Made by a program: the position numbers and the translations under genes. From the NCBI GenBank assembly GCA_947625255.1, contig CANQNT010000005.1, positions 62,001-126,000 of the forward strand: a stretch of 64,000 bases of DNA, read 5' to 3'. The DNA is from an uncultured Acetatifactor sp. Lineage in GTDB: Bacteria > Bacillota > Clostridia > Lachnospirales > Lachnospiraceae. The notes under the pieces were generated by a model. It had not been told where the DNA came from. It searched no databases and saw only the letters and a program-made list of their open reading frames with translations. Below, one piece after another: positions 54,249-63,241 of the stretch; position 1 is the first letter of the stretch; every line of letters starts with the position of its first letter.

Positions 54249-55349
54249 ATGAGAAATAAAAGGAAAGTGCTGGGAACGATATTGATTATCGCGGGATTGT
54301 GCTGCTTGTTGGCCGGGACGGGATTTTTGATCATGCGCGTTCTGGATGACCGCGAAATGCAGAATCAGTTGGAGGCTCTTCGACCGGTGGAAGGCGAGAC
54401 GTTGGAGCCGGGAGAAGATGTTCCGAATTCCAATGCGGGAACACAAGAGGGTGATTTCGCGGAAACAGTCGGAGAAACTGATACCGATTCCCAGAGCGGT
54501 TCCGGTACGGAAAGCAGTGATACCGAGAATACGAATAACCCGGAGGGATCGGGAGCAGAGAATTCGGGCGGTGCTGAGTCTGGGGACGGTGCGGAGAATT
54601 CCGGCGGCTCCGAGAACGGAAACGGCACGGAGAACTCCGGCGGTTCTGAAAGCACGGGTCCGGGCAGCGGCATTGAAATTGATCCGCCGGAGACAGATCC
54701 CACTGTTTTCGCACCCTCCAATCCTGATCGGTCGGGAACTGTCACCAACCCATACGCGGATGCTTTCCGGCAAAACAGCGACATGGTGGCATGGCTGAAA
54801 ATCGACGGGACGGTAATCGACTATCCGGTGATGCAGACCATGGATGACGAGAATTATTATCTGAACCGAGGTTTTGATAAGAAGAGCAATAGCAATGGCT
54901 GTCTGATCATGGATACAGACAGCACCGTGACCGGCGATATGAGCACTAACTTGATCATACATGGTCATAACATGAAGAGCGGCGCCATGTTTGGCAACCT
55001 GGAAGAGTATGAAAAGGAAAAGTATTGTCAGGAGCATAAGTACATTTCCCTTTATACCAAGGAGTGTCAGCGGAATTACGAAGTGATCGCCGTGTTTCGT
55101 TCCCAGGTTTTCAAAAAGACGGACAATGTATTTAAATATTACCAGTTTTTCCAGGCGGACACGCAGGAGGAATTTGACAACTGGTATACGAACATTATGG
55201 CCCTGGCCCAGTATGATACTGGAGTGACGGCGGAGTTCGGAGATCGGTTTCTGACCCTTTCTACTTGTGTTTATCATGTGGAAAACGGACGCCTGGTGGT
55301 GGTCGCCAAAGAGATCGAGCCGGGAGACAGCTACGCGCCGATCGAGTGA
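54249..55349 (+). CDS. Class B sortase with long acidic linker
   Basis: 366-residue membrane-anchored transpeptidase. N-terminal signal anchor (about 8-30), then a ~120-residue low-complexity linker of Glu, Ser, Gly, Asn and Thr, including repeats of ENSGG and SENGNG type. The sortase domain starts near residue 165 (NPYADAFRQNSDMVAWLKIDGTVIDYPVMQ). The catalytic triad is H240 in IHGHNM, C340 in LSTCVYHV and R348 in ENGRLVVV. It joins LPxTG/NPxTG-type proteins to the wall or builds pili. No substrate with a sorting signal lies nearby, so it may be a housekeeping SrtB. Confidence 0.93.
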   Translation: MRNKRKVLGTILIIAGLCCLLAGTGFLIMRVLDDREMQNQLEALRPVEGETLEPGEDVPNSNAGTQEGDFAETVGETDTDSQSGSGTESSDTENTNNPEGSGAENSGGAESGDGAENSGGSENGNGTENSGGSESTGPGSGIEIDPPETDPTVFAPSNPDRSGTVTNPYADAFRQNSDMVAWLKIDGTVIDYPVMQTMDDENYYLNRGFDKKSNSNGCLIMDTDSTVTGDMSTNLIIHGHNMKSGAMFGNLEEYEKEKYCQEHKYISLYTKECQRNYEVIAVFRSQVFKKTDNVFKYYQFFQADTQEEFDNWYTNIMALAQYDTGVTAEFGDRFLTLSTCVYHVENGRLVVVAKEIEPGDSYAPIE

Positions 55350-55366
55350 GGTTCAAGAAAAAGGCG

Positions 55367-55472
55367 GAGAGCAAGGCCAGGATAAAGAGTCTGCAGAGAG
55401 CAAGGCCAGGATAAAGAGCCGGCAGAGAGCAAGGCAGAAGAAAGGCAGAAAGAAAGCCAGAAAGAAAGCCAG
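55367..55472. repeat. GA-rich tandem repeats between sortase and prmA
   Basis: A 29-bp unit beginning GAGAGCAAGGCCAGGATAAA is repeated at 55367-55395 and 55396-55424, with a third partial copy from 55425. It is followed by a 12-bp unit AAAGAAAGCCAG, twice, at 55449-55472. The strand is almost all purine. It lies in the 159-base gap before prmA and probably arose by slippage. Confidence 0.8.
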
Positions 55473-55508
55473 AAAGATAAGCGGAAAGAAAGGCAAAAGA
55501 CAGAAACA

Positions 55509-56498
55509 ATGAAATGGACCAGATTTCGGATTAAGACGATTACGGACGCAGAGGATATCATCATCAGTACGTTATATGATATTGGGCTGGAGGGAGCCCA
55601 GATTGAAGACAAGGTTCCTTTGACCGCCCTGGAGAAAGAGCAGATGTTCGTGGATATTCTGCCGGAAGGACCAGAGGATGATGGAATCGCATATTTAAGT
55701 TTTTTCGTGGAACAGAAGCAAAACGGCGCTCTGGAACTGCAGGGGGAAAAGATGAGCGCGGATGCCGTTCGGGAGCGTGTGCGGGAGGAATTGGAAGCGC
55801 TTTCCCAATGGATGGATATTGGCGAAGGCGAGATCATGGTGGATGAAACCGAGGATATCGACTGGATCAACAATTGGAAACAATATTTTCATCAGTTTAC
55901 CATTGATGATATTCTGGTGATTCCCTCTTGGGAAGAGCTTGAACCGGGAAAGGAAACCGGCATGGTGCTTCATATTGATCCGGGCACCGCTTTCGGAACG
56001 GGTATGCATGAAACGACCCAGCTTTGCATCCGCCAGCTTCGTAAATATGTGACTACGGAGACCGAGCTTTTGGACGTGGGGACGGGAAGTGGAATTTTGG
56101 CCATTCTTTCGCTGATGTTTGGGGCGAGGCATGCCGTTGGCACGGATCTGGATATCTGTGCCGTGGAGGCAGTGGCTCAGAACTGCGCGGCTAACGGCAT
56201 TGCGGCTGATCGGTTTGAAATGATGATCGGGAATATCATTACGGATTCGGAGATTCAGGAACGCGTGGGCTATGGACGATACGACATCGTGGTGGCGAAC
56301 ATTCTGGCGGATGTGCTGGTGCCCTTGACCCCGGTGATCTGCAATCAATTGAAGCCGGGAGGAATTTATATTACCTCCGGGATTATTGACGACAAAGAGC
56401 AGACGGTTGTGGATGCCGTCCGGGCATCCGGCTTCGAGGTGTTGGAGGTCACGTACCAGGGCGAGTGGGTCAGTGTGACGGCCCGTAAGGCGATGTGA
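55509..56498 (+). CDS. prmA: Ribosomal protein L11 methyltransferase
   Basis: SAM-dependent enzyme that trimethylates ribosomal protein L11. 329 residues. The N-terminal substrate-recognition domain begins MKWTRFRIKTI, then NNWKQYFHQF. The methyltransferase domain shows LHIDPGTAFGTGMHETTQLC, LLDVGTGSGILAIL, GTDLDICAVEA, and VVANILADVLVPL with the NPPY-like position as NILA. The ATG is fixed by family alignment; only a weak purine-rich ribosome site is seen because the region upstream is repeats. Confidence 0.96.
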   Translation: MKWTRFRIKTITDAEDIIISTLYDIGLEGAQIEDKVPLTALEKEQMFVDILPEGPEDDGIAYLSFFVEQKQNGALELQGEKMSADAVRERVREELEALSQWMDIGEGEIMVDETEDIDWINNWKQYFHQFTIDDILVIPSWEELEPGKETGMVLHIDPGTAFGTGMHETTQLCIRQLRKYVTTETELLDVGTGSGILAILSLMFGARHAVGTDLDICAVEAVAQNCAANGIAADRFEMMIGNIITDSEIQERVGYGRYDIVVANILADVLVPLTPVICNQLKPGGIYITSGIIDDKEQTVVDAVRASGFEVLEVTYQGEWVSVTARKAM

Positions 56499-56719
56499 GT
56501 CGATGGCTCATTTGGGTTATAGGCCGTATGTGGCATCAGGAGCGGCCGCCTCTGATATCGGGCTGCCGATTTGCGGGGTGGTTTGGCCGTGTTTCGGAAT
56601 GGAAACGGCAGATCCCGTGCGGGAGGCGTTTGCTTTACAGTGGGAGCAGCGCGGAACTCTGGGTTGTGCGTGCCGCAGATGGTACGATGGGATAAGACGG
56701 GATAAGATAGGAGATTGCC

Positions 56720-57208
56720 ATGGAGAGACGAGATAAGGTGAATTATTATTTGGACTTGGCGGATATCGTGTCCCAACGGGGCACTTGTCTAAGGAGACGT
56801 TATGGAGCGGTAATCGTTAAAAATGACGAGGTGATTTCCACGGGCTATGTGGGTGCTCCCAGGGGGCGGAAAAATTGTACGGACATGGGGTATTGTATGC
56901 GCCAGAAGCTGCGGATTCCCAGGGGAGAACGCTATGAATTGTGCCGCAGCGTCCACGCCGAGACCAATGCGATCATCAGCGCCTCCCGGGACAAGATGAT
57001 CGGAAGCACCTTGTATCTGTCCGGAAGAGAAGTGGATACGGGGGAATATGTCAAGAATTCCTGTAGTTGTTCCATGTGCAAGCGCCAGATTATTAACGCG
57101 GGAATTGAAAAAGTGGTCATCCGGGATACCCAGGATGAGTATCGTGTGATTAAGGTGCAGGATTGGATTGAAAATGATGAGTCTCTGGATGGAACTTTTG
57201 GTTATTGA
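56720..57208 (+). CDS. dCMP deaminase family protein
   Basis: 162-residue cytidine/deoxycytidylate deaminase fold. The zinc site is C/HAE in RSVHAETNAI together with two Cys in SCSCSMCKRQI, where PCxxC of most relatives is SCSMC. The N-terminal RYGAVIVKNDEVISTGYVGAPRG resembles ComEB/dCMP deaminases that also carry CTDMGYC. It probably supplies dUMP for dTMP synthesis. The stop overlaps the first possible codons of rsmE. Confidence 0.88.
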   Translation: MERRDKVNYYLDLADIVSQRGTCLRRRYGAVIVKNDEVISTGYVGAPRGRKNCTDMGYCMRQKLRIPRGERYELCRSVHAETNAIISASRDKMIGSTLYLSGREVDTGEYVKNSCSCSMCKRQIINAGIEKVVIRDTQDEYRVIKVQDWIENDESLDGTFGY

Positions 57209-57225
57209 GTGATCGGGGAAAGAAA

Positions 57226-57969
57226 ATGTATCAATTCTTTGTGGAACCAGGACAGATGAACGGCAGAGAAGTGGTGATTCTGGGAAATGATGTGAACCAT
57301 ATCAAGAACGTCCTGCGGATGAAGCCGGGTGAGGAGCTTGCCGTCAAAAGCGGTGAGGATGATCGGGAATATCGCTGCGGCATCGTGTCCCTGGAAGAGG
57401 ACAGAATCGTCTGCCAACTGCGGTTTATCAAGGAAGCAGGGGTGGAACTTTCCGCCAGAATCCACCTTTTTCAGGGACTTCCCAAGGCGGACAAGATGGA
57501 GTTCATTATTCAGAAAGCGGTGGAGCTTGGCGTCTATGAGATCATTCCCGTAGCTGCCAGACGCTGCGTGGTCAAATTGAATAAGAAAAGGGCCTGTTCC
57601 AGGGCAGAACGTTGGCAGGCCATTGCGGAGGCCGCGGCAAAGCAGAGCAGGAGAGGAATCATTCCCATGGTGACGCAGATCTTGTCCTTTGACCAGGCGG
57701 TACGGAAAGCGGCGTCCATGGACGTGCGGCTGATTCCTTACGAATTGGCGAGGGACATGGCGCATACCAGAGAATGTATCGGAGCGATTGCGCCGGGTCA
57801 GGACGTGGCCGTCTTTATCGGTCCGGAGGGTGGTTTTGAAGAGGAGGAGATTCAGAAAGCCCTTTCCGCCGGGGTGGAGCCCGTGACACTTGGCAGACGT
57901 ATTTTACGGACGGAGACCGCGGGGCTGGCTGTGATGGCATGGATCATGTATCATTTGGAGGAAGACTGA
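57226..57969 (+). CDS. rsmE: 16S rRNA (uracil-1498-N3)-methyltransferase
   Basis: SPOUT-class methyltransferase of 247 residues from the ATG at 57226. An N-terminal PUA-like domain (QFFVEPGQMNGREVVILGNDVNHIKNVLRMKPG) is followed by the trefoil-knot domain: KADKMEFIIQKAVELGVYEIIPVAARR, VFIGPEGGFEEEEI and LGRRILRTETAGLAVMA. It follows the dCMP deaminase by 17 bases and prmA is two genes upstream; prmA-rsmE neighbourhood is common in Firmicutes. Confidence 0.95.
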   Translation: MYQFFVEPGQMNGREVVILGNDVNHIKNVLRMKPGEELAVKSGEDDREYRCGIVSLEEDRIVCQLRFIKEAGVELSARIHLFQGLPKADKMEFIIQKAVELGVYEIIPVAARRCVVKLNKKRACSRAERWQAIAEAAAKQSRRGIIPMVTQILSFDQAVRKAASMDVRLIPYELARDMAHTRECIGAIAPGQDVAVFIGPEGGFEEEEIQKALSAGVEPVTLGRRILRTETAGLAVMAWIMYHLEED

Positions 57970-58161
57970 GATTGTACCCGGCTTAATGTCATTTGCATAT
58001 ATTATGATAGAAAGAAAAGGGATGCCGTGCCTTTGGCGTGTCTTTATATGAATAAGGATACTCAGGCTTGTACACCATCCTGATAAGGATCAAAATGCTC
58101 CTGCGTCCGTCACCCTTGGTTTTTTGAGAGGATGCTGGAGCTCCTGAAAAGGAGACTATTT

Positions 58162-59325
58162 ATGGAAGTTTATCTTGACAATTCCGCCACGACAAGGGTG
58201 TTTCCGAAAGTGGCGGAATTGATGACTCAGATTATGTGCGTGGATTATGGCAATCCATCCAGTCTTCATACCAAAGGCGTTGCCGCGGAGCAATATCTGC
58301 GCTATGCCTCTCAGACCCTGGCCCGCATTTTAAAAGTAGGGGAAAAGGAGTTAATCTTTACTTCCGGCGGGACGGAATCCGACAATCTGGCTTTGATTGG
58401 AACGGCGTTTGCCAATCACCGTCGCGGCCGTCATATCATCACCACCCAGATTGAGCACCCCGCCATATTGCAGACCTGCGCTTATCTGGAATCCTGCGGT
58501 TTCCGCGTGACTTACCTGCCTGTGGACGGAAGCGGCCGCGTTCGTCCGGGGGATTTGCAGCGCGCCATGTCTCCGGATACGGTTTTGGTATCCGTGATGC
58601 ATACCAACAATGAAATTGGCTCCGTGCAGCCGATTGCGGAAATCGGGGCTTTGATTAAGAGAATGAATCCCGGAACCTTGTTTCACGTGGATGCGGTCCA
58701 GGGATTTGGCAAAGAAAGGATTTATCCTAAAAGGATGAATGTGGACATGATGTCCGTCAGCGGACATAAGATCCATGGTCCTAAGGGAGTGGGTTTTCTC
58801 TATGTGAATGAAAAAGTGAAACTACAGTCCATTCTTTTTGGAGGAGGGCAGCAGAGGGGAATGCGTTCCGGCACGGAAAATGTGCCCGGAATCGCCGGTC
58901 TGGCCAAGGCGGCAGAGTTGATGTACGCTCATTTGGACGAGGATCGCCGTCGCCTGATGTACCTGAAAAACCTTTTTGTCGAGGAAGCCTGCAAAATCGA
59001 GGGCGTCTCTCCCAATGGCCTGCTCAATGGATCGGTCGAGGGAACCGCGCCCCATGTCATCAGCCTTTCCATTGCGGGAGTGCGCAGCGAGGTCATGCTT
59101 CATGCCTTGGAGGAGCGGGGAATTTATGTTTCCGCGGGGAGTGCCTGCTCCGCCCGTAAGCCGCAGCCTTCCGCTACCTTAAAGGCCATCGGCGTGGACA
59201 AAGATCTGCTGTCTTCCACGCTGCGGTTCAGCACTTCCATTTTTACCACGGAAGAGGAAATTCACTATACATTGAGCCAAATGTATGATATGATTCCTAT
59301 GCTGAGAAGATATACCAGAAAATAA
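58162..59325 (+). CDS. Cysteine desulfurase (NifS/IscS-like)
   Basis: PLP enzyme giving persulfide sulfur from cysteine. 387 residues from the ATG at 58162 (AAAAGGAG 7 bases upstream). Signatures are YLDNSATTRVFPKV, FTSGGTESDNLALIG, IEHPAILQTC, HVDAVQGFGK, Lys203 in SVSGHKIHGPKGVGF, RSGTENVPGIAGL and the active Cys329 in SAGSACSARKPQPS. Directly followed by thiI, as in the B. subtilis nifZ-thiI pair. It is therefore probably the sulfur donor for 4-thiouridine in tRNA, not the general Fe-S enzyme. Confidence 0.94.
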   Translation: MEVYLDNSATTRVFPKVAELMTQIMCVDYGNPSSLHTKGVAAEQYLRYASQTLARILKVGEKELIFTSGGTESDNLALIGTAFANHRRGRHIITTQIEHPAILQTCAYLESCGFRVTYLPVDGSGRVRPGDLQRAMSPDTVLVSVMHTNNEIGSVQPIAEIGALIKRMNPGTLFHVDAVQGFGKERIYPKRMNVDMMSVSGHKIHGPKGVGFLYVNEKVKLQSILFGGGQQRGMRSGTENVPGIAGLAKAAELMYAHLDEDRRRLMYLKNLFVEEACKIEGVSPNGLLNGSVEGTAPHVISLSIAGVRSEVMLHALEERGIYVSAGSACSARKPQPSATLKAIGVDKDLLSSTLRFSTSIFTTEEEIHYTLSQMYDMIPMLRRYTRK

Positions 59326-59385
59326 GGGAAAGAGAAAGTGTTCGCCTGGCCCCGGCCGGGAAAAGACAAAGGAGAGAAATCAGTT

Positions 59386-60564
59386 ATGTTCACGGCTTTT
59401 TTGATAAAATATGCGGAAATCGGAGTCAAAGGCAGAAATCGTTATTTGTTCGAGGATGCGTTGGTGCATCAGATCAAATTTGCCCTTAAAAGCTGCGATG
59501 GCAAGTTCCTGGTCCATAAGACCCAGGGACGTATCTACGTGGATGCCCTGACGGAGTTTGATTTTGACGAGGTGGCAGCCAGACTGCAGCAGGTTTTCGG
59601 CATTTCAGGGATCTGTCCCGTGGTTTATGTGGAGGATGAGGGTTTTGAAAAGCTCTGCCAAACCGTGATCGATTATCTGGCGGAGGTTTATCCGGACCGC
59701 CCTAAAACGTTCAAAGTGGCAGCCAGGCGTGCCCGCAAGGATTATCCCCTGGATTCCAACGAGATTAACGCTGATATGGGAGAGGCCATCCTGAACGCCT
59801 ATCCGGAGATGAGGGTGGATGTCCATCATCCGGAGATGAAGCTGAACATTGAAGTACGTGAGAAAATTTATATTTATTCCGAAGTAATTCCGGGGCCGGG
59901 CGGTATGCCGGTGGGAACGGGCGGCAAGGGGATGCTTCTTTTGTCCGGAGGGATTGACTCTCCCGTGGCCGGCTATATGGTGGCAAAAAGGGGCGTGAAA
60001 ATAGATGCCGTATATTTTCACGCGCCGCCCTATACCAGCGAACGGGCCAAGCAGAAGGTGGTGGATCTGGCGAGGATCGTTTCCCGTTTTACCGGGCCGA
60101 TTTATCTGCATGTGATTAATTTTACGGATATTCAGCTCTATATTTATGAGAAATGTCCCCATGAGGAGCTGACCATCATTATGCGCCGCTATATGATGCG
60201 GATCGCGGAGCATATCGCCAGGGAAACGGGATGTCTGGGCCTGATCACCGGAGAGAGCCTGGGTCAGGTGGCTTCGCAGACTATGGCCTCACTGGCGGTG
60301 ACTAACGAGGTATGCACCTTGCCGGTCTATCGTCCCTTGATTGGCTTTGACAAGCAGGAGATTGTGGAAGTATCCGAAAAAATCGGAACCTTTGAGACAT
60401 CCATCCAGCCATTCGAGGATTGTTGTACGATTTTCGTGGCCAAGCATCCCGTGACCAAGCCCAATGGAAACATCATTCGCAGGCATGAGAGGAATCTTGA
60501 GGAGAAAATTGACGAGCTGGTGCGGACCGCTTTGGTAACAGAGGAACTGATTATCGTGGAATAG
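59386..60564 (+). CDS. thiI: tRNA 4-thiouridine synthetase
   Basis: 392 residues from the ATG at 59386 (AAAGGAGAG upstream). The domain order is an N-terminal ferredoxin-like plus THUMP domain (FLIKYAEIGVKGRNRYLFE; IYVDALTEFDFDEV) and a PP-loop ATPase (GMLLLSGGIDSPVAGYMVAKRG), with SLGQVASQTMASL and QPFEDCCTIFVAKHP near the end. The rhodanese domain of the E. coli protein is absent, as in other Firmicutes, so sulfur is taken directly from the adjacent desulfurase. Confidence 0.96.
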   Translation: MFTAFLIKYAEIGVKGRNRYLFEDALVHQIKFALKSCDGKFLVHKTQGRIYVDALTEFDFDEVAARLQQVFGISGICPVVYVEDEGFEKLCQTVIDYLAEVYPDRPKTFKVAARRARKDYPLDSNEINADMGEAILNAYPEMRVDVHHPEMKLNIEVREKIYIYSEVIPGPGGMPVGTGGKGMLLLSGGIDSPVAGYMVAKRGVKIDAVYFHAPPYTSERAKQKVVDLARIVSRFTGPIYLHVINFTDIQLYIYEKCPHEELTIIMRRYMMRIAEHIARETGCLGLITGESLGQVASQTMASLAVTNEVCTLPVYRPLIGFDKQEIVEVSEKIGTFETSIQPFEDCCTIFVAKHPVTKPNGNIIRRHERNLEEKIDELVRTALVTEELIIVE

Positions 60565-60573
60565 ACATGGTTT

Positions 60574-60603
60574 GGGCCTGCCGCAAGCGACAGGCCCGGT
60601 TTC
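60574..60603 (+). terminator. Possible terminator after thiI
   Basis: 7-bp stem GGGCCTG / CAGGCCC with a 10-base loop, followed by GGTTTC. The T-run is weak. Confidence 0.5.
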
Positions 60604-60636
60604 AATTTCCTATGTAGGGATGGAACGCTCCTGAGA

Positions 60637-60870
60637 TTACTGAATCAGATAGGGCTTGAGCGTCGCCATGATCTCGTCGAAGTTGTCTTCTGCATGGATA
60701 TTCAGATCAATGGGTTTGGATAAATCCAGACTAAAGATTCCCATGATGGATTTTGCGTCGATTACATATCTGCCGGATACCAAATCGAAGTCATAGTCGA
60801 ATTTCGTAATGTCATTGACAAAGGACTTCACCTTGTCGATGGAATTTAATGAAATCTGTACAGTCTTCAT
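60637..60870 (-). CDS. HPr-like protein without active-site His
   Basis: 77 residues with the HPr Ser46 region intact (RYVIDAKSIMGIFSLDLSKP, Ser at 41). The N-terminal GLHARP motif is absent and reads SLNSIDKVKSF, so it cannot be phosphorylated by Enzyme I at His15. The ending FDEIMATLKPYLIQ is HPr-like. A strong AAGGAGG site lies before the ATG. It may be a regulatory HPr relative; no function is known to me. It is a single gene divergent from mtaB. Confidence 0.75.
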   Translation of the reverse strand: MKTVQISLNSIDKVKSFVNDITKFDYDFDLVSGRYVIDAKSIMGIFSLDLSKPIDLNIHAEDNFDEIMATLKPYLIQ

Positions 60871-60925
60871 GGTAATTCACCTCCTTATACTCTGTTTTCC
60901 AGTGAAAGGAAAGCAGAAAGCATCC

Positions 60926-60955
60926 TTGCTTTAACGAACTTATTTTACATAGAAT
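60926..60955 (+). promoter_or_regulatory. Possible promoter of mtaB
   Basis: TTGCTT at 60926-60931 and TAGAAT at 60950-60955, 18-base spacing. Confidence 0.5.
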
Positions 60956-61003
60956 GGTATGAAAAGTCAAGGTGAAAACATTACAAAAAAGGAAGAGTTT
61001 CCG

Positions 61004-62383
61004 ATGAAAAAAGTAGCATTACATAACCTTGGTTGCAAAGTAAATTCTTATGAAATGGACGTTATGCAACAAAAACTGCAGGAAAAGGGATATAAAATTG
61101 TTCCTTTCGATGCAGAGGCGGATATCTATATCATCAATACCTGCACAGTGACCAATATCGCGGACCGCAAGAGCAGGCAGATGCTGCACCGCGCAAGGGC
61201 CAGAAATCCCAGGGCCCTGGTGGTGGCCGTGGGTTGTTATGTGCAGACCGGCGGGGAAGAGGCGCTTCGGGACGGGAGCATTGACCTGGCTATTGGCAAT
61301 AACCGTAAAAAAGATCTGGTGGAAATCCTGGAGGCTTATTTGGATGGGAAAAATGAGGACAAGACGCTCCACGATACCACGATCATTGATATCAACCGAA
61401 GCTGCGAATATGAGGAGATGACGCTGACCCAGACGGCTGAGCATACAAGGGCTTATATCAAAATTCAGGACGGATGCAATCAGTTTTGCTCCTATTGCAT
61501 CATCCCATATGCCAGGGGGCGCGTGCGCAGCAGGCGTGCGGAGGATGTGGTGGCAGAGATTAAAGGGCTTGTGACCCAGGGCTATCAGGAGGTCGTGCTC
61601 ACGGGGATCCATATCGGCTCCTATGGCATCGACTTGGGAGAGAATGGGGAAGTGAAACTGGCGGGAGACAGTGAACGGAGAGATTATGCGGGGAATTCCA
61701 GACTCGTTGATTTGGTGGAACGGGTTCATGAGATAGAGGGTTTAAAGCGGATTCGTCTGGGCTCGCTGGAGCCGAGAATCGTAACAAAAGAAGCTGTCAG
61801 CCGTCTTGCGGCATTGGAAAAGCTTTGCCCCCATTTTCATCTTTCCCTGCAAAGCGGCTGTGATGAAACCCTGCGGAGAATGAATAGACGTTACAATACC
61901 AGGGAATACTATGAAAGTGTGAAGCTTCTGCGGGAGGCTTTTGACCATCCGGCCATTACCACGGACGTGATCGTGGGCTTTCCCGGGGAGACGGAAGAGG
62001 AATTTCAGGACACGTACGAATTCCTGCAAAAAGTTCGTTTTTATGAGATGCATATTTTTAAATATTCCAGGAGAAAGGGCACTAAGGCGGCGGAAATGAC
62101 GAATCAGGTTCCGGACGCGGTGAAAACGGAACGAAGCAATTGTCTTCTGGCGCTGGAGAGGCAGCAGTCCATGGATTTCCGCGGGCGCTACATAGGGAAA
62201 GAGACAGAGGTATTATTTGAAGAAATCAAGGAAGTGGACGGGCATAAACTATGGCTGGGCCATACCAGAGATTATGTAAGAGTTGCTCTGGAGGCGGAGG
62301 AAAGTCTGTCAAATTGTATGAGGAACGTCAGGATATCCGGCTTCTTGACGGATGAAATCATGAATTGCGATTCTTTGAATTGA
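61004..62383 (+). CDS. mtaB: tRNA t6A37 methylthiotransferase
   Basis: Radical SAM enzyme converting t6A37 to ms2t6A37 in tRNA for ANN codons. 459 residues from the ATG at 61004. The N-terminal MTTase domain has Cys11 (HNLGCKVNSYEMD), Cys47 (INTCTVTN) and Cys78 (VAVGCYVQTGG) for one [4Fe-4S] cluster. The radical SAM CxxxCxxC is C158-C162-C165 in QDGCNQFCSYCIIPYARGR. RIRLGSLEPRIV and HFHLSLQSGCDETLRRMNRRY follow. The C-terminal TRAM-like domain is short. NLGCKVN start and length point to MtaB/YqeV rather than MiaB. Confidence 0.94.
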   Translation: MKKVALHNLGCKVNSYEMDVMQQKLQEKGYKIVPFDAEADIYIINTCTVTNIADRKSRQMLHRARARNPRALVVAVGCYVQTGGEEALRDGSIDLAIGNNRKKDLVEILEAYLDGKNEDKTLHDTTIIDINRSCEYEEMTLTQTAEHTRAYIKIQDGCNQFCSYCIIPYARGRVRSRRAEDVVAEIKGLVTQGYQEVVLTGIHIGSYGIDLGENGEVKLAGDSERRDYAGNSRLVDLVERVHEIEGLKRIRLGSLEPRIVTKEAVSRLAALEKLCPHFHLSLQSGCDETLRRMNRRYNTREYYESVKLLREAFDHPAITTDVIVGFPGETEEEFQDTYEFLQKVRFYEMHIFKYSRRKGTKAAEMTNQVPDAVKTERSNCLLALERQQSMDFRGRYIGKETEVLFEEIKEVDGHKLWLGHTRDYVRVALEAEESLSNCMRNVRISGFLTDEIMNCDSLN

Positions 62384-62408
62384 TTTTTTAAACCAAATGA
62401 GGTAATAT
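62380..62408 (+). promoter_or_regulatory. Promoter of the ireB-ruvX-DUF1292 genes
   Basis: TTGATT at 62380-62385, overlapping the mtaB stop, and TAATAT at 62403-62408, 17-base spacing. Confidence 0.65.
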
Positions 62409-62499
62409 ATTGATAATATGGAAATGTGCCGCAATGAGCGGATATCAGTTTTAGGGGCACAAATCACAGAATGGGGATTAAAGTTTTGGAGGGAACGGC

Positions 62500-62760
62500 A
62501 TGGATTTGGGAAATACACAATACTTCAATGTGGCAATAGAACCGGAAACCAGTGTGAAGATGGTATTGTCCACCGTATATGAGGCATTGACGGAAAAAGG
62601 CTATAATCCTGTGAATCAGATTGTGGGTTACATTATGAGCGGGGACCCTACTTATATTACCAGCCATAAGAATGCCAGGAATCTGATTATGAAAGTCGAG
62701 CGTGACGAGCTGGTCGAGGAAATTTTAAAACAGTACATCAAGAACAATCATTGGAAATAG
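62500..62760 (+). CDS. ireB: IreB family regulatory protein (UPF0297)
   Basis: 86 residues. [36 protein letters not shown] and [16 protein letters not shown] match the UPF0297/DUF965 family. In Enterococcus, IreB is a substrate of the PASTA kinase IreK and modulates cephalosporin resistance. The N-terminal Thr of the Enterococcus sites may correspond to Thr6 here, but this is not aligned. The ireB-ruvX-DUF1292 order is standard in Firmicutes. Confidence 0.93.
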   Translation: MDLGNTQYFNVAIEPETSVKMVLSTVYEALTEKGYNPVNQIVGYIMSGDPTYITSHKNARNLIMKVERDELVEEILKQYIKNNHWK

Positions 62761-62770
62761 GAGGACGTCC

Positions 62771-63214
62771 ATGCGGATCATGGGATTGGACTTTGGTTCT
62801 AAGACGGTGGGGGTAGCGATCAGTGACTCCTTACTTCTTACTGCCCAGGGAAAGGAGATCATTCGGCGCCAGGAGGAGAATAAGCTGCGCAGGACGCTGG
62901 CACGGATCGAGGAATTGATTGTAGAATACGAAGTCGGGGAGATTGTTCTGGGACTGCCGAAGAATTTGAACGCGACGGAGGGCGCCCGCGAGGCACTGAC
63001 GGCGGAATTCAAGGAGAAACTGGAGAGAAGGACGGGGCTGCCTGTGTATTACTGGGATGAACGGCTGACCACGGTGGCGGCGGACAAGGCCATGATGGAG
63101 GCCGGGATTCGCAGGGAGCACCGCAAAGAATATGTGGATAAGATCGCCGCTGTTTTTATTTTGCAGGGGTATTTGGACAGACGGGCCCGTGAAGCGGAAA
63201 ACGGTGAGAAGTGA
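62771..63214 (+). CDS. ruvX: Holliday junction resolvase-like protein / pre-16S rRNA nuclease
   Basis: 147 residues, RNase H-like YqgF family. [16 protein letters not shown] carries the first Asp, [15 protein letters not shown] the Glu region, and [17 protein letters not shown] the conserved DERLTT. E. coli YqgF matures the 5' end of 16S rRNA; the name RuvX reflects an older suggestion. It starts 10 bases after ireB. Confidence 0.95.
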   Translation: MRIMGLDFGSKTVGVAISDSLLLTAQGKEIIRRQEENKLRRTLARIEELIVEYEVGEIVLGLPKNLNATEGAREALTAEFKEKLERRTGLPVYYWDERLTTVAADKAMMEAGIRREHRKEYVDKIAAVFILQGYLDRRAREAENGEK

Positions 63215-63241
63215 AAAACGCGGTGGGAAAGGAAGATTACC

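Noticed and set aside
55367..55472. Possible CRISPR array
   Set aside because: Units are directly tandem with no spacers and are low-complexity.
55267..55512. 81-codon Lys/Arg-rich frame across the sortase end and repeats
   Set aside because: Produced by purine-rich repeats; it begins inside the sortase gene with no start signal.
56503..56736. 77-codon frame between prmA and the dCMP deaminase
   Set aside because: No ribosome site or recognisable motif, and it overlaps the deaminase start; the 220-base gap is best left unassigned.
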